64,000 nucleotides of DNA from Acidobacteriota bacterium (GCA_016712445.1 JADJRB010000004.1:9615-73614), one strand, 5' to 3'; shown: positions 1-7,659, counted from the stretch's first letter. The notes: generated by a model not told the origin, from the sequence alone. A program made the numbers and translations.

Positions 1-114
1 TATTTGGAGAGCGCTCCGATCGGCGGTGGCCCGGTCGGTGGCCCACCCCCGCCCCCGCCACCGCCACCACCGAGCGACGCACCGACCAGCGCGCCGATCG
101 GCGGGCGCGACTAG
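1..114 (+). CDS. Proline-rich small protein, 5'-truncated by window start
   Basis: The reading frame is open from base 1 to the TAG at 112-114 and enters from outside the window. The complete version is at 58451-58573 (40 aa, starting MLCYLES). The product has a Gly/Pro segment with a run of ten prolines. In the full copy the ATG lies 6 nt after an AGGAGG. In the copy near 57.6 kb the same frame is fused to an upstream ORF starting at 57373, so this may instead be the C-terminus of a protein of about 124 aa. No function is recognised. Confidence 0.45.
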   Translation, partial: YLESAPIGGGPVGGPPPPPPPPPPSDAPTSAPIGGRD

Positions 115-166
115 CCAAACGCGCGGCCGCGCTGCACGAGGCGCCGCACCGCGCAGGGAACCACGC

Positions 167-200
167 GCCCTATCGCGGCAGGAGATTGCCGCGATAGGGC
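167..200 (+). promoter_or_regulatory. Perfect 14-bp hairpin upstream of SD
   Basis: Arms 167-180 and 187-200 are perfect reverse complements with a 6-nt loop. The SD-like AGAAAGAAGG follows immediately and the next ATG is at 218. It belongs to a series of hairpins placed 12-20 nt before start codons in the early region. It could stabilise the mRNA 5' end, regulate translation or attenuate transcription; there is no U-tract. Confidence 0.6.
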
Positions 201-217
201 AGAAAGAAGGACACAAC

Positions 218-574
218 ATGGTGCATGTATTTCTGCTCCCGTACGAAGCGCGGGGCCGCGCCAGCCTCTCGGGGAGCGCGGTCAACGCGGGAGGAGGAAC
301 CGTCTCTAGCTGGCATGTCATATGTCGGCGCGATCTGGTCGCCGGCCGCGCAGGGTGTGTGGCCGTGTTTATCAAGGGATCATTCCTGGTTGCCGACAGT
401 GTGGACGAGGCGCTGTCGGCCTACACCGCCCGTCTGCCATTGGTAGACAGCCCCGAATGCGCAATGCGGTCATTCAGGGTGCATGAGCCGCTCGAGCAGT
501 GGGATGCCGAATACGTGCGGCTGGCCCACGGTGGGGCTGGCCCACGGCCATACGATCGGCCGCGCTCGCGGTAA
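218..574 (+). CDS. Hypothetical protein, 118 aa
   Basis: The start (MVHVFLL) follows an AGAAAGAAGG SD 6-8 nt upstream and the hairpin at 167-200. A longer in-frame ORF begins at 26 but has Arg-rich, non-natural composition before this Met. The middle (SSWHVICRRDLVAGRAG) and the segment VADSVDEALSAYTARL look like a small globular alpha/beta protein. The family is not recognised. The two right-end copies (57852, 58677) carry indels that break this frame, so this copy is the reference. Confidence 0.65.
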   Translation: MVHVFLLPYEARGRASLSGSAVNAGGGTVSSWHVICRRDLVAGRAGCVAVFIKGSFLVADSVDEALSAYTARLPLVDSPECAMRSFRVHEPLEQWDAEYVRLAHGGAGPRPYDRPRSR

Positions 575-582
575 CTGTAGCG

Positions 583-611
583 GTGGCCCACGGTGCTGCG
601 CCGTGGGCCAC
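583..611 (+). promoter_or_regulatory. Perfect 11-bp hairpin upstream of SD
   Basis: Arms 583-593 and 601-611 pair perfectly around a 7-nt loop. The SD GGAGGAGG follows directly, with the ATG at 624. The arm motif GGCCCACGG also occurs twice just upstream (near 525-550), so alternative pairings are possible, as in an attenuator. That is inference. Confidence 0.55.
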
Positions 612-623
612 CGGAGGAGGAAT

Positions 624-1415
624 ATGGCAGACGATACCATCACCTTCCGGCGCGGCCCGGCGCGGCGCCCAGCGCCGCGCGTGACCGATCCACTACTCCA
701 GTGGGCCACCGGCCTCCAGACGAACGAACGGCGGATCTACGCCGGCTGGCTGGTCGAGGTCGGCACGCACGCCGCGCTCGACGACGCCATGGGCGCGGCC
801 GGATTTAGCCAGGTCACGATCAAGCATGGCAGCGGCACGATGGTCACGCATTGGGCAGTCGAGACGGCCGACCTGTTTGTGATTACCGAGGGTGTGCAAT
901 CGATCGGCGAGATGCAGCACACCGACGAGCGCTACGGCATCGCCTTCGGCTGGCGCACGCTCGACGGCGGCCGGCAGCAGTCGGTCATGCGCTTTCGCGG
1001 CTTCCTGGCCGAGCTGCTCCAAGTGGGGTTTTACGAGCCATTACTCATCACGGCCAAGAGCACCCTGACCGGCGATCTGATCGCCGCGCTCACCCGCCAG
1101 TACGAGGTACTGGATGCCGTCGATGCCTTTCGCACGCTCGGTGGGCAGCCGCCGCTCCAGCCGCCGTTCTACGCCTGCAGCATCCCGCTCGGCCCTGGCC
1201 AGGAGGTTACGCGCGGCAGTGGCGGACAGACCAAAGCGATTACGCCGCCGGTCGCGGTCATTCCCGCGCCGATCACCAAAGCGTACATTCGCAGCCACTG
1301 GATCAGGCGTGAATGGGTCGGGCTGGTCGAGGGCATGGTCGCCGACACGGTGCGCTGGTCGATTGCGGCCAGTGCCCAGATCGCGGCCGGCGACGAGCCA
1401 CCGCGGGAGGCCTAG
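624..1415 (+). CDS. Conserved-looking hypothetical protein, 263 aa, upstream of SSB
   Basis: The start is chosen because of a strong GGAGGAGG SD 6 nt before ATG 624; the frame is open further upstream but of poor composition. The protein is well mixed, with no signal peptide or membrane segment. Its central region (residues ~75-150) alternates strands and helices, and there is a distinctive segment PFYACSIPLGPGQEV near residue 190. Its place in the early operon, a few genes before SSB, suggests a DNA-metabolism role. No motif proves this and I do not recognise the family. A frameshifted copy lies at 59082. Confidence 0.75.
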   Translation: MADDTITFRRGPARRPAPRVTDPLLQWATGLQTNERRIYAGWLVEVGTHAALDDAMGAAGFSQVTIKHGSGTMVTHWAVETADLFVITEGVQSIGEMQHTDERYGIAFGWRTLDGGRQQSVMRFRGFLAELLQVGFYEPLLITAKSTLTGDLIAALTRQYEVLDAVDAFRTLGGQPPLQPPFYACSIPLGPGQEVTRGSGGQTKAITPPVAVIPAPITKAYIRSHWIRREWVGLVEGMVADTVRWSIAASAQIAAGDEPPREA

Positions 1416-1417
1416 CG

Positions 1418-1924
1418 ATGTGGGAGACTCCCGTCGAAGAGGCGCCGCGCCAGCAGTGGCGCCGGCGCCTGCAGCAGCGGCGCTGCCTGGTGTGCGGCAC
1501 GCGCGATCTGGCTAATCGCGCGACGAGCTATTTCTGCGCCACGCACATCGGTACGCATCGATACTGCTCGCGCTGCGAGACGCTGCGTTCCACGGCCGAG
1601 CATGGTCGAGATGCGCGCTGCCGCAGCTGTGCCAGCGCCTACGCGTTGGCGCGGTATCATGCGCAGCCAGACAGTACGCTCTATCGGATATGCCTCCGGC
1701 AGATAGCCGCGCGCCGGCAGACCCGCGCCGATCAGCTTATGGCGGCGCTGCGCCGCCGGATCGCGCTCGCCGACCTGGTGCGCGCGACACCAGAGTGGAC
1801 GTGGCGCCGGCGGGCGGCACTGGTTGGCGGGAACGCTACCCAGCTCGCCGCCAGCTACCGCCGGCAGTGCGCCGGCGCGCTGGGCGATGTGGACGCCGCC
1901 GATCGCGCACGCAAACGGCGATGA
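1418..1924 (+). CDS. Zinc-ribbon protein, 168 aa
   Basis: It starts 3 nt after the previous stop with GGGAGG upstream, so it is translationally linked. The N-terminal half has three cysteine clusters: CLVCG (~residue 23), YFC with a nearby His, then CSRC and CRSC about 18 residues apart. This suggests two treble-clef or zinc-ribbon units. The C-terminal half is Arg-rich and helical. It is probably nucleic-acid binding: a regulator or an HNH/endonuclease VII-like remnant, although no catalytic HNH motif is visible. An identical-length copy is at 59874-60380. Confidence 0.7.
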   Translation: MWETPVEEAPRQQWRRRLQQRRCLVCGTRDLANRATSYFCATHIGTHRYCSRCETLRSTAEHGRDARCRSCASAYALARYHAQPDSTLYRICLRQIAARRQTRADQLMAALRRRIALADLVRATPEWTWRRRAALVGGNATQLAASYRRQCAGALGDVDAADRARKRR

Positions 1925-2022
1925 GTTTCGTGGTATCGGACGCGCTGTATATCTTGGCGCAGTAGCCGGGGGGCGTCAGCGCGCCGCGGGGCGGGGCGCG
2001 GGCGAGGGGGAAAGGAGGGACG

Positions 2023-2308
<286 letters not shown>

Positions 2309-2312
<4 letters not shown>

Positions 2313-2548
2313 CTCCTGATCAAGGCGCGGCGCTCCTCGCCGCGATCAGTGCGCAGGTCAGCCCGGCCGATCGTGCCGCGATCGGGGCGTGGGCCGAACG
2401 CATCCTTGCCAATGTCGGCTTGCTGCACGATGCGCTCGACGGGCGCATCGTGCTTGTAGGCTTTGACCCGCAGGCGCAGGAGCCGCTCTGGGATATTCCT
2501 GGGGGGCCGCCAGCGACGCTGGCATGGCTGTTCCGGCGGCGGGATTAG
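2309..2548 (+). CDS. Hypothetical protein, 79 aa
   Basis: The ATG overlaps the TGA of the preceding gene (ATGA), showing translational coupling. The sequence ends in an aromatic/Arg tail (LAWLFRRRD) and is otherwise a compact, Ala-rich small protein. An intact duplicate lies at 60769-61008. The function is unknown. Confidence 0.65.
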
Positions 2549-2611
2549 GGGGTGCCTGGTGGTGATACGTGGCATGCTCCGGCATGCCCACAAGTGACAC
2601 ATGGAGGGCGT

Positions 2612-2935
2612 ATGTATTTCCAGTTCGAGCCGGGGGACGGCTCGTCGTATCGGGTGATGTTCGCCCGGTCTCCTGGACGTGGATTCGTCCGGGAGTACCT
2701 GATCTTCGGGATTGCGGAGGGGGACTCCGATCCCGGCTGCTGGTTCGCGTTCAATACGCCGCGCGTGGGCTACGAGTCGTTCGCGGCCCATCTGTTCGCC
2801 CAGACGGCGACGAGCGAGGATCTGGTGTTGGCGGCGTGGATGGTGTGGCGCGCGCTGATTGGCGCGGCCGTCTCGGAGGTTCCGTTCGGCTGGCGCGCCG
2901 ACTGGCGGCGGCAGCTGCCGGCGGACGCACGATAA
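2612..2935 (+). CDS. Hypothetical protein, 107 aa
   Basis: ATG 2612 follows GGAGGG. The sequence is rich in aromatic residues (MYFQFEPG, REYLIFGIAEG, CWFAFNTPRVGYESF). The repeated FxF/YxxF strands suggest a small beta-barrel or alpha/beta fold. It ends where the 30-bp palindrome before SSB starts. The right copy at 61070 is frameshifted. The family is not recognised. Confidence 0.65.
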   Translation: MYFQFEPGDGSSYRVMFARSPGRGFVREYLIFGIAEGDSDPGCWFAFNTPRVGYESFAAHLFAQTATSEDLVLAAWMVWRALIGAAVSEVPFGWRADWRRQLPADAR

Positions 2936-2964
2936 TGTGATGTCCACAATTGTAGACATCACAT
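2935..2964. promoter_or_regulatory. 30-bp palindrome before SSB (operator or leader hairpin)
   Basis: The sequence reads nearly the same on both strands, with 14 of 15 positions matching in the half-sites. Its core TGTCCACAATTGTAGACA recurs exactly at 20989-21006, and with one change at 45871-45888. It ends 13 nt before the SSB start. It could be an operator for a dimeric regulator, a ParB/partition site, or an RNA hairpin of the type seen before other early genes. The right-end copy is at about 61391-61420. Confidence 0.7.
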
Positions 2965-2976
2965 AGGAGAGAACCT

Positions 2977-3522
2977 ATGGCGAAGGATCTAAACAAGGTG
3001 ATGATCATCGGGCGGCTTGGGGCCGACCCCGAGCTGCGGTATACGCAAGGCGGGCAGGCGATCTGCTCATTCCGCGTGGCCAGCGGCCGGAGCTGGCGCG
3101 ACGCCGGCGGCAATCAGCACGAGGACACGGAGTGGTTCCGCGTGGTGGCCTGGGACAAGCTGGGGGAGACCTGCACCCAGTACCTGACCAAGGGCAGTCG
3201 GGTCTATGTCGAGGGCCGGCTGCAAACGCGCAAGTGGCAGGACGCAACAGGCCAGGATCGCTACAGCACCGAGGTGGTGGCCGGCGACATGATCATGCTC
3301 GACAGTCGGCGCGAGATCGGCGGCGGCACGCCGCCCCAGGGGCCGGATAGTGCCGACCCTGGGATTCCCGATGCGGAGCCAGGCGACGACGACGTGCTGT
3401 TCCCCACCCGTGGGGCCGCGCCGGCGCAGACCCGTCCGCCGGCCACGCGCCATGTCCCCGGCGTGCGGAAATCGAGCGCAGGCGCCGTCAAGGCGTTTGC
3501 AGATGAGGATCTGCCATTCTAG
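2977..3522 (+). CDS. ssb: Single-stranded DNA-binding protein
   Basis: This is a typical bacterial-type SSB of 181 aa. The N-terminal OB fold runs from NKVMIIGRLGADPELRYTQ (residues 5-23), through the aromatic EWFRVVAWDKLGE motif (~50), to GSRVYVEGRLQTRKW (~70). A flexible Pro/Ala linker leads to the acidic tip DEDLPF that recruits partner proteins. The SD is AGGAGAGA. The protein coats ssDNA during phage replication and recombination. The palindrome at 2935-2964 just upstream suggests regulation. The copy at 61434 has compensating indels in the linker. Confidence 0.97.
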   Translation: MAKDLNKVMIIGRLGADPELRYTQGGQAICSFRVASGRSWRDAGGNQHEDTEWFRVVAWDKLGETCTQYLTKGSRVYVEGRLQTRKWQDATGQDRYSTEVVAGDMIMLDSRREIGGGTPPQGPDSADPGIPDAEPGDDDVLFPTRGAAPAQTRPPATRHVPGVRKSSAGAVKAFADEDLPF

Positions 3523-3530
3523 GAGGGGGT

Positions 3531-3989
3531 ATGCGGGCACGGAAATGTACACCCGACGAGGCCGCACAGTGGGGTGGCTCCGACGAGGCGCAGGTATCAG
3601 CGGAGATGCTGCGCGATCGGCTCGCCGATCGGCGGGGCATCACCCGGATTGATACCCACGGCGCGGCCGGCGGCGAGCATGCCTGGCGCGCACGGGTCTA
3701 CACGGCCGGCGGCGAGCTGCATCGGCAGTTTGCCGATCGCGCGTATGGTGGGCCGCTCGGTGCGCTGGAGGCGGCCGTCGCGTGGCGCGAGTGTACTCGC
3801 GCGGCGGTTGGCCCACGGCCCCCACGACGCGGGCAGACGGTGCGGGTGGTGCGCGCCGAGTATGCGCGCATGTGCGGCTGGCTCGCCTATGCCGCCACCA
3901 CCAGGCGCTATTTTGCTGACGGTGCCCACGGCGGGCGAATGGCTAGCTATGCGACCGCCCGCGCATGGCTGGCAGCACAGGAGGCGTGA
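3531..3989 (+). CDS. Hypothetical protein, 152 aa, possible AP2-like fold
   Basis: It starts after AGGAGGGGGT, 8 nt behind SSB. Residues ~36-85 carry a W-x-ARV ... GGELxRxFADRAYGG ... ALEAAVAWR pattern. This resembles AP2/integrase-type three-stranded DNA-binding domains, but the match is by eye only. The C-terminal third has a second Tyr/Ala-rich unit. The TGA overlaps the ATG of the next gene. Confidence 0.6.
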   Translation: MRARKCTPDEAAQWGGSDEAQVSAEMLRDRLADRRGITRIDTHGAAGGEHAWRARVYTAGGELHRQFADRAYGGPLGALEAAVAWRECTRAAVGPRPPRRGQTVRVVRAEYARMCGWLAYAATTRRYFADGAHGGRMASYATARAWLAAQEA

Positions 3990-4201
3990 TGTTTCTCGCC
4001 TGGTTCGACGACAATCCTAAGAAGACGACGGGGATTAAGATCGCGGAGGCAATTGCCGCCTACATGGCGCGCTTCCAGGTACGGCCGACCGTCGTATTGG
4101 TTAACGCGGCCGACCTGGTCGAGGTTCCTGGCGTGACGATCCGCGCGGTCGGCTACGTCCGCGCGAATACGTTTTGGGTGGGACAGGAAGGGGATGCGTG
4201 A
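3989..4201 (+). CDS. Hypothetical protein, 70 aa
   Basis: Its TGATG junction with the preceding gene and GGAGG SD support the start. This small protein (MFLAWFDDNPKKTTGIKIAEA...) has a helix, then strands around RPTVVLVNAADLVEVPG. It is the last gene before a hairpin and a new strong promoter. The function is unknown. Confidence 0.6.
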   Translation: MFLAWFDDNPKKTTGIKIAEAIAAYMARFQVRPTVVLVNAADLVEVPGVTIRAVGYVRANTFWVGQEGDA

Positions 4202-4223
4202 TCGTGTGGCGCTGTCGGATCGC

Positions 4224-4250
4224 GGCGGATTCTTCGCACAAGAATCCGCC
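4224..4250 (+). terminator. 11-bp hairpin, probable terminator of the first early operon
   Basis: Arms 4224-4234 and 4240-4250 pair perfectly with a 5-nt loop, between the end of one operon and a new promoter at 4272. There is no U-tract, so termination would be weak or factor-dependent. Confidence 0.5.
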
Positions 4251-4271
4251 CGAAATACCCGCGAAAACCCC

Positions 4272-4313
4272 TTGACAGTCCACGAAGACTAGTGTATACT
4301 AGTCCTCGTGGAC
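4272..4313 (+). promoter_or_regulatory. Consensus sigma-70 promoter embedded in a 36-bp operator palindrome
   Basis: TTGACA (4272-4277), a 17-nt spacer and TATACT (4295-4300) form a near-consensus promoter for the 4384 operon. From 4278 to 4313 lies an inverted repeat with 16-nt arms (15 of 16 matching) around a 4-nt centre. It spans the spacer, the -10 box and the start site, so a bound dimeric repressor would block polymerase. The sequence differs from the 18-bp palindrome at 2941 and from the operators at 56.1 kb. It is conserved in the right copy at 62725-62766. Confidence 0.85.
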
Positions 4314-4383
4314 ATATGAAATGCGGCGAACCGAGTGGCGAGTCGCACCAGCAGCGGGGCAAGTGCCCCGGAAAGGAACTCCA

Positions 4384-4659
4384 ATGACGACCATCGAGAT
4401 CCCCAGCATCCTCACCGCGAACACCTACTTCTGGCGCCCAGGCTCCTCGGCCAGCGCGCGCCGCTCAAACGAGGCCCGCCACGCCGCTGAAGTGCAGCAG
4501 TTCCTCAATCGCCACGCCGAAGCGCTGGCGGCCGCAGGCGTCACGGTCGAGTTTTCGTACGACGAGAGCTGCAACAACGTCTATAAGTCAGTCGCTATCT
4601 ACAAGGATGGTGTCAGGAAGGATATTCGCGCCCTGAAGAAGGCGCTCGGCATCAAGTAG
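4384..4659 (+). CDS. Hypothetical protein, 91 aa
   Basis: This is the first gene after the repressible promoter. The ATG follows a small GGGGC-AAGT-GCCCC hairpin and GGAAAGGAA. A Ser/Arg-rich N-terminus leads to VQQFLNRHAEALAAAG (helix), then VTVEFSYDESCNN and SVAIYKDGVRKDIRALKKAL. It looks like a small alpha/beta protein with a basic C-terminal helix. The function is unknown. Confidence 0.65.
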   Translation: MTTIEIPSILTANTYFWRPGSSASARRSNEARHAAEVQQFLNRHAEALAAAGVTVEFSYDESCNNVYKSVAIYKDGVRKDIRALKKALGIK

Positions 4660-4665
4660 CTAGTC

Positions 4666-4700
4666 GTGGTGCGAGGCGGCTCGCTACCGCCTCGCACCAC
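4666..4700 (+). terminator. Perfect 14-bp hairpin between early genes
   Basis: Arms 4666-4679 and 4687-4700 pair perfectly around a 7-nt loop, just after a stop codon. It probably acts as an attenuator or mRNA 3'-end stabiliser, as no T-run follows. Confidence 0.5.
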
Positions 4701-4749
4701 CGTCGAGTCGGTAGCACCGCGCCGAGTGGCGCGGCGAGAGGAGGGAACC

Positions 4750-5010
4750 ATGAAAGCAGCATACCTGTACGACTGGCGCGAGAAGAACATGCTAATCAGC
4801 GGCAACGAGTTGGCGATGCTGTTCGCTGAAGTGCTCGGCGACCCGAGCCCGGCGGGAAAGACGCCGATCGATCTGGTCTACGAGGCCGGGAGCAGCAGCC
4901 GCCGTCTACACGAAAGCGGGCAAGCGTTCGTGGCGCGCGAGCGCGCGAATCGCATCGCGTTCGAGGCGCGAGTGCGCGAGGCACTGGCAAAGCATGGGCT
5001 GGAATGGTAG
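4750..5010 (+). CDS. Hypothetical protein, 86 aa
   Basis: The start is supported by AGAGGAGGGA and a 7-bp CCGCGCC-GAGT-GGCGCGG hairpin at 4717-4734 right upstream. It is a helical, charged small protein (NELAMLFAEVLGD, ARERANRIAFEARVREALAKHGLEW). It has no recognisable family. The right copy at 63202 is frameshifted. Confidence 0.6.
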   Translation: MKAAYLYDWREKNMLISGNELAMLFAEVLGDPSPAGKTPIDLVYEAGSSSRRLHESGQAFVARERANRIAFEARVREALAKHGLEW

Positions 5011-5084
5011 CTTCCCCGTTTTCGGGCCTTGATCGCGCCGAGTGGCGCGGTGGGCATAGGCGGCGAGTGCCGCAAGGAGTCACC

Positions 5085-5939
5085 GTGAAGCTGATCTATC
5101 ACCTGTCGGACGACGCACGGAAACGCCTCTTCGTCGAGATTGGCCGGGATCCCGGCCAAGTGCAGTCACTGGAGATCGACCCGGCCGACCTGAGCCAGGA
5201 GGAACGCGCGCTGCTGGCCGAGCTCGGGGCGATCCCGAGCGGCGCGGCGCACCTCCAATTCGAGGAGTGGGGTGGCTGGCAGCCGGCAGCGGCGTGGCTG
5301 CGGCTGGAGTCGCCAGCCGCCAATGCGACCGAGCTGCTCGCCGCCTACCGCGACGCCCGCGCCGCCGGGCGGGCGCGTGTGGACGCGGCCGAGTCCGAGC
5401 GCATCGAAGAGGCGATCGCCGCGTTCCGCGCGTGGCGCGAGCCGCATCGGCCGGGCATGCTCAACACGAGCATGTACAAGCGCTCGCCGCGCCGCCAGGA
5501 GTGGATCGCGGCCCACGCCGAGGCGGTTGCGCACGCGGACGAGATCGCGCGCAGGATTGAGGCGCAGCGCGACCGGGAGGCCGCTGCCAAAGAGGCCGAG
5601 AAGCAAGCGCGCCTGGCCGAGCGAAAAGTGTGGGCGCTGGAATACGGCAGCCCCCGGCTGCGCAAGTGCGTCGAAGGCGACTATGACTGCCAGCGCCTCT
5701 ACGTGTTCGAGCGCGCGGCGCGCGAACACCCCGGCTACATCGTCGACTTCGACGATAGGGGGAACTGGAAGGCACGCAGCGGGCCGAGCGAAGCCGCGCT
5801 GGACGAGGCCGCCCGCGTGGGCGGGGAAGTAGTCTGGATCACGGCCATGCCGGGGATCGACTACGAGGAGGAGGAGCCGGGCGAGGCCGTGGTCATTCAC
5901 GGCTATCTCGGCAAGTACGACCTGATACGGTTCATATAG
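5085..5939 (+). CDS. Hypothetical protein with central coiled coil, 284 aa
   Basis: A GTG start is chosen because AAGGAG lies 5 nt upstream, preceded by GAGT-loop hairpins at 5034-5049 and 5060-5073. There is no ATG start with a comparable SD. The N-terminal ~100 residues are mixed alpha/beta. Residues ~105-200 form a long charged coiled coil (ARRIEAQRDREAAAKEAEKQA). The C-terminal ~85 residues are acidic (YEEEEPGEAVVIHGYLGKYDLI). There is no enzymatic motif. Confidence 0.7.
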   Translation: MKLIYHLSDDARKRLFVEIGRDPGQVQSLEIDPADLSQEERALLAELGAIPSGAAHLQFEEWGGWQPAAAWLRLESPAANATELLAAYRDARAAGRARVDAAESERIEEAIAAFRAWREPHRPGMLNTSMYKRSPRRQEWIAAHAEAVAHADEIARRIEAQRDREAAAKEAEKQARLAERKVWALEYGSPRLRKCVEGDYDCQRLYVFERAAREHPGYIVDFDDRGNWKARSGPSEAALDEAARVGGEVVWITAMPGIDYEEEEPGEAVVIHGYLGKYDLIRFI

Positions 5940-5949
5940 AGTTCAATCC

Positions 5950-5984
5950 GCGTGGGGGGCGGCGTGCTCCGTCGCCCCCCACGC
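5950..5984 (+). promoter_or_regulatory. 12-bp G/C hairpin upstream of SD
   Basis: Arms 5950-5961 and 5973-5984 pair perfectly around an 11-nt loop. The SD CGGAGG and ATG 6004 follow. It is another member of the leader-hairpin series. Confidence 0.5.
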
Positions 5985-6003
5985 ATACCGGAGGCGCCAC
6001 ACC

Positions 6004-6636
6004 ATGTTCGACGCGCAGCAGATCACGGAGTGGGTTGTCGTGCAGATGGCGACCCACCTACAGTCAGTTCACATGCGCCTTTTCTGGGCGAGCGAGCCCG
6101 AGGCCAATCCGGCCTATAGCCTACAAGTGTGGCAGTCCCGTCAGTCAAGCCCGCTCCGCGAGGAGATCGGGCTGCTCTGCCGCGTGGCGAATGGCCAGCT
6201 GCTGCGCGAGATTGCCAGCGCGCAGCAGCTGGCCGAGATCGCCGACACGGTGCAGGGCGTTGTTGAGATTACGGCCGGCCCACCGCTGCTGAGCCAGTAC
6301 ACAATCGACGACGCATATTTTGCAACGCCGATTGGCGAGCTGGTGGCGATCGTCATGGCCTGGCAGCGCGGCGACGATCTCATCAGCTTTATGGACGCCG
6401 GCCGATTGCTGGTCGCGGCGGGCCTGACTTCGCACGCGCCAGGTGGGGTCGAGTCGCGTGAGATTGCGAAAGCGCTGGAGTCCCGTGTGCGCAGGATGGT
6501 CGAGCGCGGCGAACTCCAGCGCTATCGTAATCCCACGCCGGATGGGGCGACGCGTGGCGCGTGGGTACTCAGTCGCGTCGAGGTCGAGCGGCACATTGCT
6601 GCTCGGCTGGCGGAGCTGGGCGAGGATGACGGATGA
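6004..6636 (+). CDS. Hypothetical protein, 210 aa, possible C-terminal winged helix
   Basis: CGGAGG precedes the ATG. Residues 1-115 are a mixed domain. Residues ~120-205 (LVAAGLTSHAPGGVESREIAKALESRVRRMVERGELQRYRN...) have the helix-turn-helix-wing layout of small DNA-binding domains, which is inference from the pattern. The TGA overlaps the start of the next gene. It is possibly an early regulator. Confidence 0.6.
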   Translation: MFDAQQITEWVVVQMATHLQSVHMRLFWASEPEANPAYSLQVWQSRQSSPLREEIGLLCRVANGQLLREIASAQQLAEIADTVQGVVEITAGPPLLSQYTIDDAYFATPIGELVAIVMAWQRGDDLISFMDAGRLLVAAGLTSHAPGGVESREIAKALESRVRRMVERGELQRYRNPTPDGATRGAWVLSRVEVERHIAARLAELGEDDG

Positions 6637-6912
6637 TGGGATGTCCGCAATGCGGGGCGGCCGTGCAGACGCGGCTCACGCTCTGCGCGCGCTGTCGCGT
6701 GGAGGGTTGGGAAGACGGCCCGCATCATCTGGATGGGGCCGCGCTGACGATGTACCTCGATCGCCAGCGCGGTGAACGACCCAAAATGCCGCAGGGCTGG
6801 TATCGGTGCGACGATGGGGCGGAGCGAGGTGCCGCTGGTCGCAGAACAAGCGGACAAGGTGGTACGAACGTACGATTCCAGCGGTGGTGGTTGGCGCTGG
6901 TTTCTGGCATAG
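6633..6912 (+). CDS. Small zinc-ribbon protein, apparent +1 frameshift
   Basis: It opens as MMGCPQCGAAV...CARCRVEGW, two CxxC pairs typical of a zinc ribbon. The uninterrupted frame runs on to 7016 and would overlap the next gene. In the +1 frame from about 6814 the sequence (SEVPLVAEQADKVVRTYDSSGGGWRWFLA, interrupted here by the reading) ends at TAG 6912, just before the hairpin and SD of the next gene. The span is one base longer than a multiple of three. I infer one extra G around 6815-6820 and a true protein of about 92 aa. Confidence 0.55.
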
Positions 6913-6945
6913 CCGCCGCCATCGTGCGGCAGAAGGAGCACAATC

Positions 6946-7143
6946 ATGGGGATCGTTTATTTCGTAGCGGTGGATGCCCCTCGTGGCGAGTGTCACGTCT
7001 TCGTTCTCGACTCTGAGCGATTAAATGACGATGGGATATGGCAGGATCTCGGCGATGTGGAGGGGCCATTCGCCTCGCAAGCAGACGCCGAGCAGCGTGA
7101 AGCGGAGCTTCGCGCGCATTTCGACAGTGTGCAGCTAATATAA
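6946..7143 (+). CDS. Hypothetical protein, 65 aa
   Basis: ATG 6946 follows a GCCGC-loop-GCGGC hairpin (6915-6930) joined directly to AGAAGGAGC. The composition (IVYFVAVDAPRGECHVFVLDSERL ... ADAEQREAELRAHF) suggests a beta hairpin then a helix. The function is unknown. Confidence 0.65.
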   Translation: MGIVYFVAVDAPRGECHVFVLDSERLNDDGIWQDLGDVEGPFASQADAEQREAELRAHFDSVQLI

Positions 7144-7154
7144 ATATGTAATGA

Positions 7155-7178
7155 GCTGCCGCCTGCGTAGGTGGCAGC
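7155..7178 (+). terminator. Hairpin with short T-rich tail
   Basis: Arms GCTGCC.CCT and AGG.GGCAGC enclose a GCGT loop with one G-U pair, followed by GTTGTT. It could be a weak intrinsic terminator after the 6946 gene. Confidence 0.4.
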
Positions 7179-7224
7179 GTTGTTAAAGATCAGCCGCCAT
7201 CTGGGCGGCAGAAGGGAGCAAATC

Positions 7225-7527
7225 ATGCAACTATTTCCTACGAAGGCCGAAGCCGAAGCAGAGCGCCGCACATATCGAAGCGGCGGGCTTGAGCCGATAT
7301 GTGTGTCAGCGGCGCGAGCCGAATTCCTCGGTGTCCCCGAGGACTGGGACGCCGATGCGTGGGTGCTACTCTCCACGCTGGGGGGCAGCATGGCCCCTGG
7401 CGATAACAGGGGGCTCATTTCGCTACTGGGCTATCGCAATGCCCAGATCGAGGTGCGCCGCCGCCCCGGTCTGCCAGGCATTGATCTAAAACAGGCGATT
7501 ATGCGGGCGCGCGAATATCGTTTCTAG
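7225..7527 (+). CDS. Hypothetical protein, 100 aa
   Basis: The start follows a GCCGCC-ATCTG-GGCGGC hairpin (7193-7209) and AGAAGGGAGC, nearly the same leader as the gene at 6946. The Met at 7171 lacks an SD. It is a mixed-composition small protein ending DLKQAIMRAREYRF. The family is not recognised. Confidence 0.6.
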   Translation: MQLFPTKAEAEAERRTYRSGGLEPICVSAARAEFLGVPEDWDADAWVLLSTLGGSMAPGDNRGLISLLGYRNAQIEVRRRPGLPGIDLKQAIMRAREYRF

Positions 7528-7629
7528 TTTCTCCCGCCCCGCCCCGGCCTCACCCGTCGGGGCGCCCCTGTGCCACCGGTACACCCCCTCATGTGTGCCG
7601 TAGTACTTTAGCCCATGGAGGCAGGGGAC

Positions 7630-7659
7630 TTGAACAAAACCCGACTTATGTACTATACT
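7630..7659 (+). promoter_or_regulatory. Sigma-70-like promoter for the 7703 recombinase
   Basis: TTGAAC (7630-7635), an 18-nt spacer and TATACT (7654-7659) lie 43 nt before the ATG at 7703. This stretch is AT-richer than its surroundings. Confidence 0.6.

Noticed and set aside
26..217. Upstream extension of the 218 gene to base 26
   Set aside because: Arg/Pro/His-rich, no SD at base 26, and it crosses the hairpin; the start at 218 has an SD.
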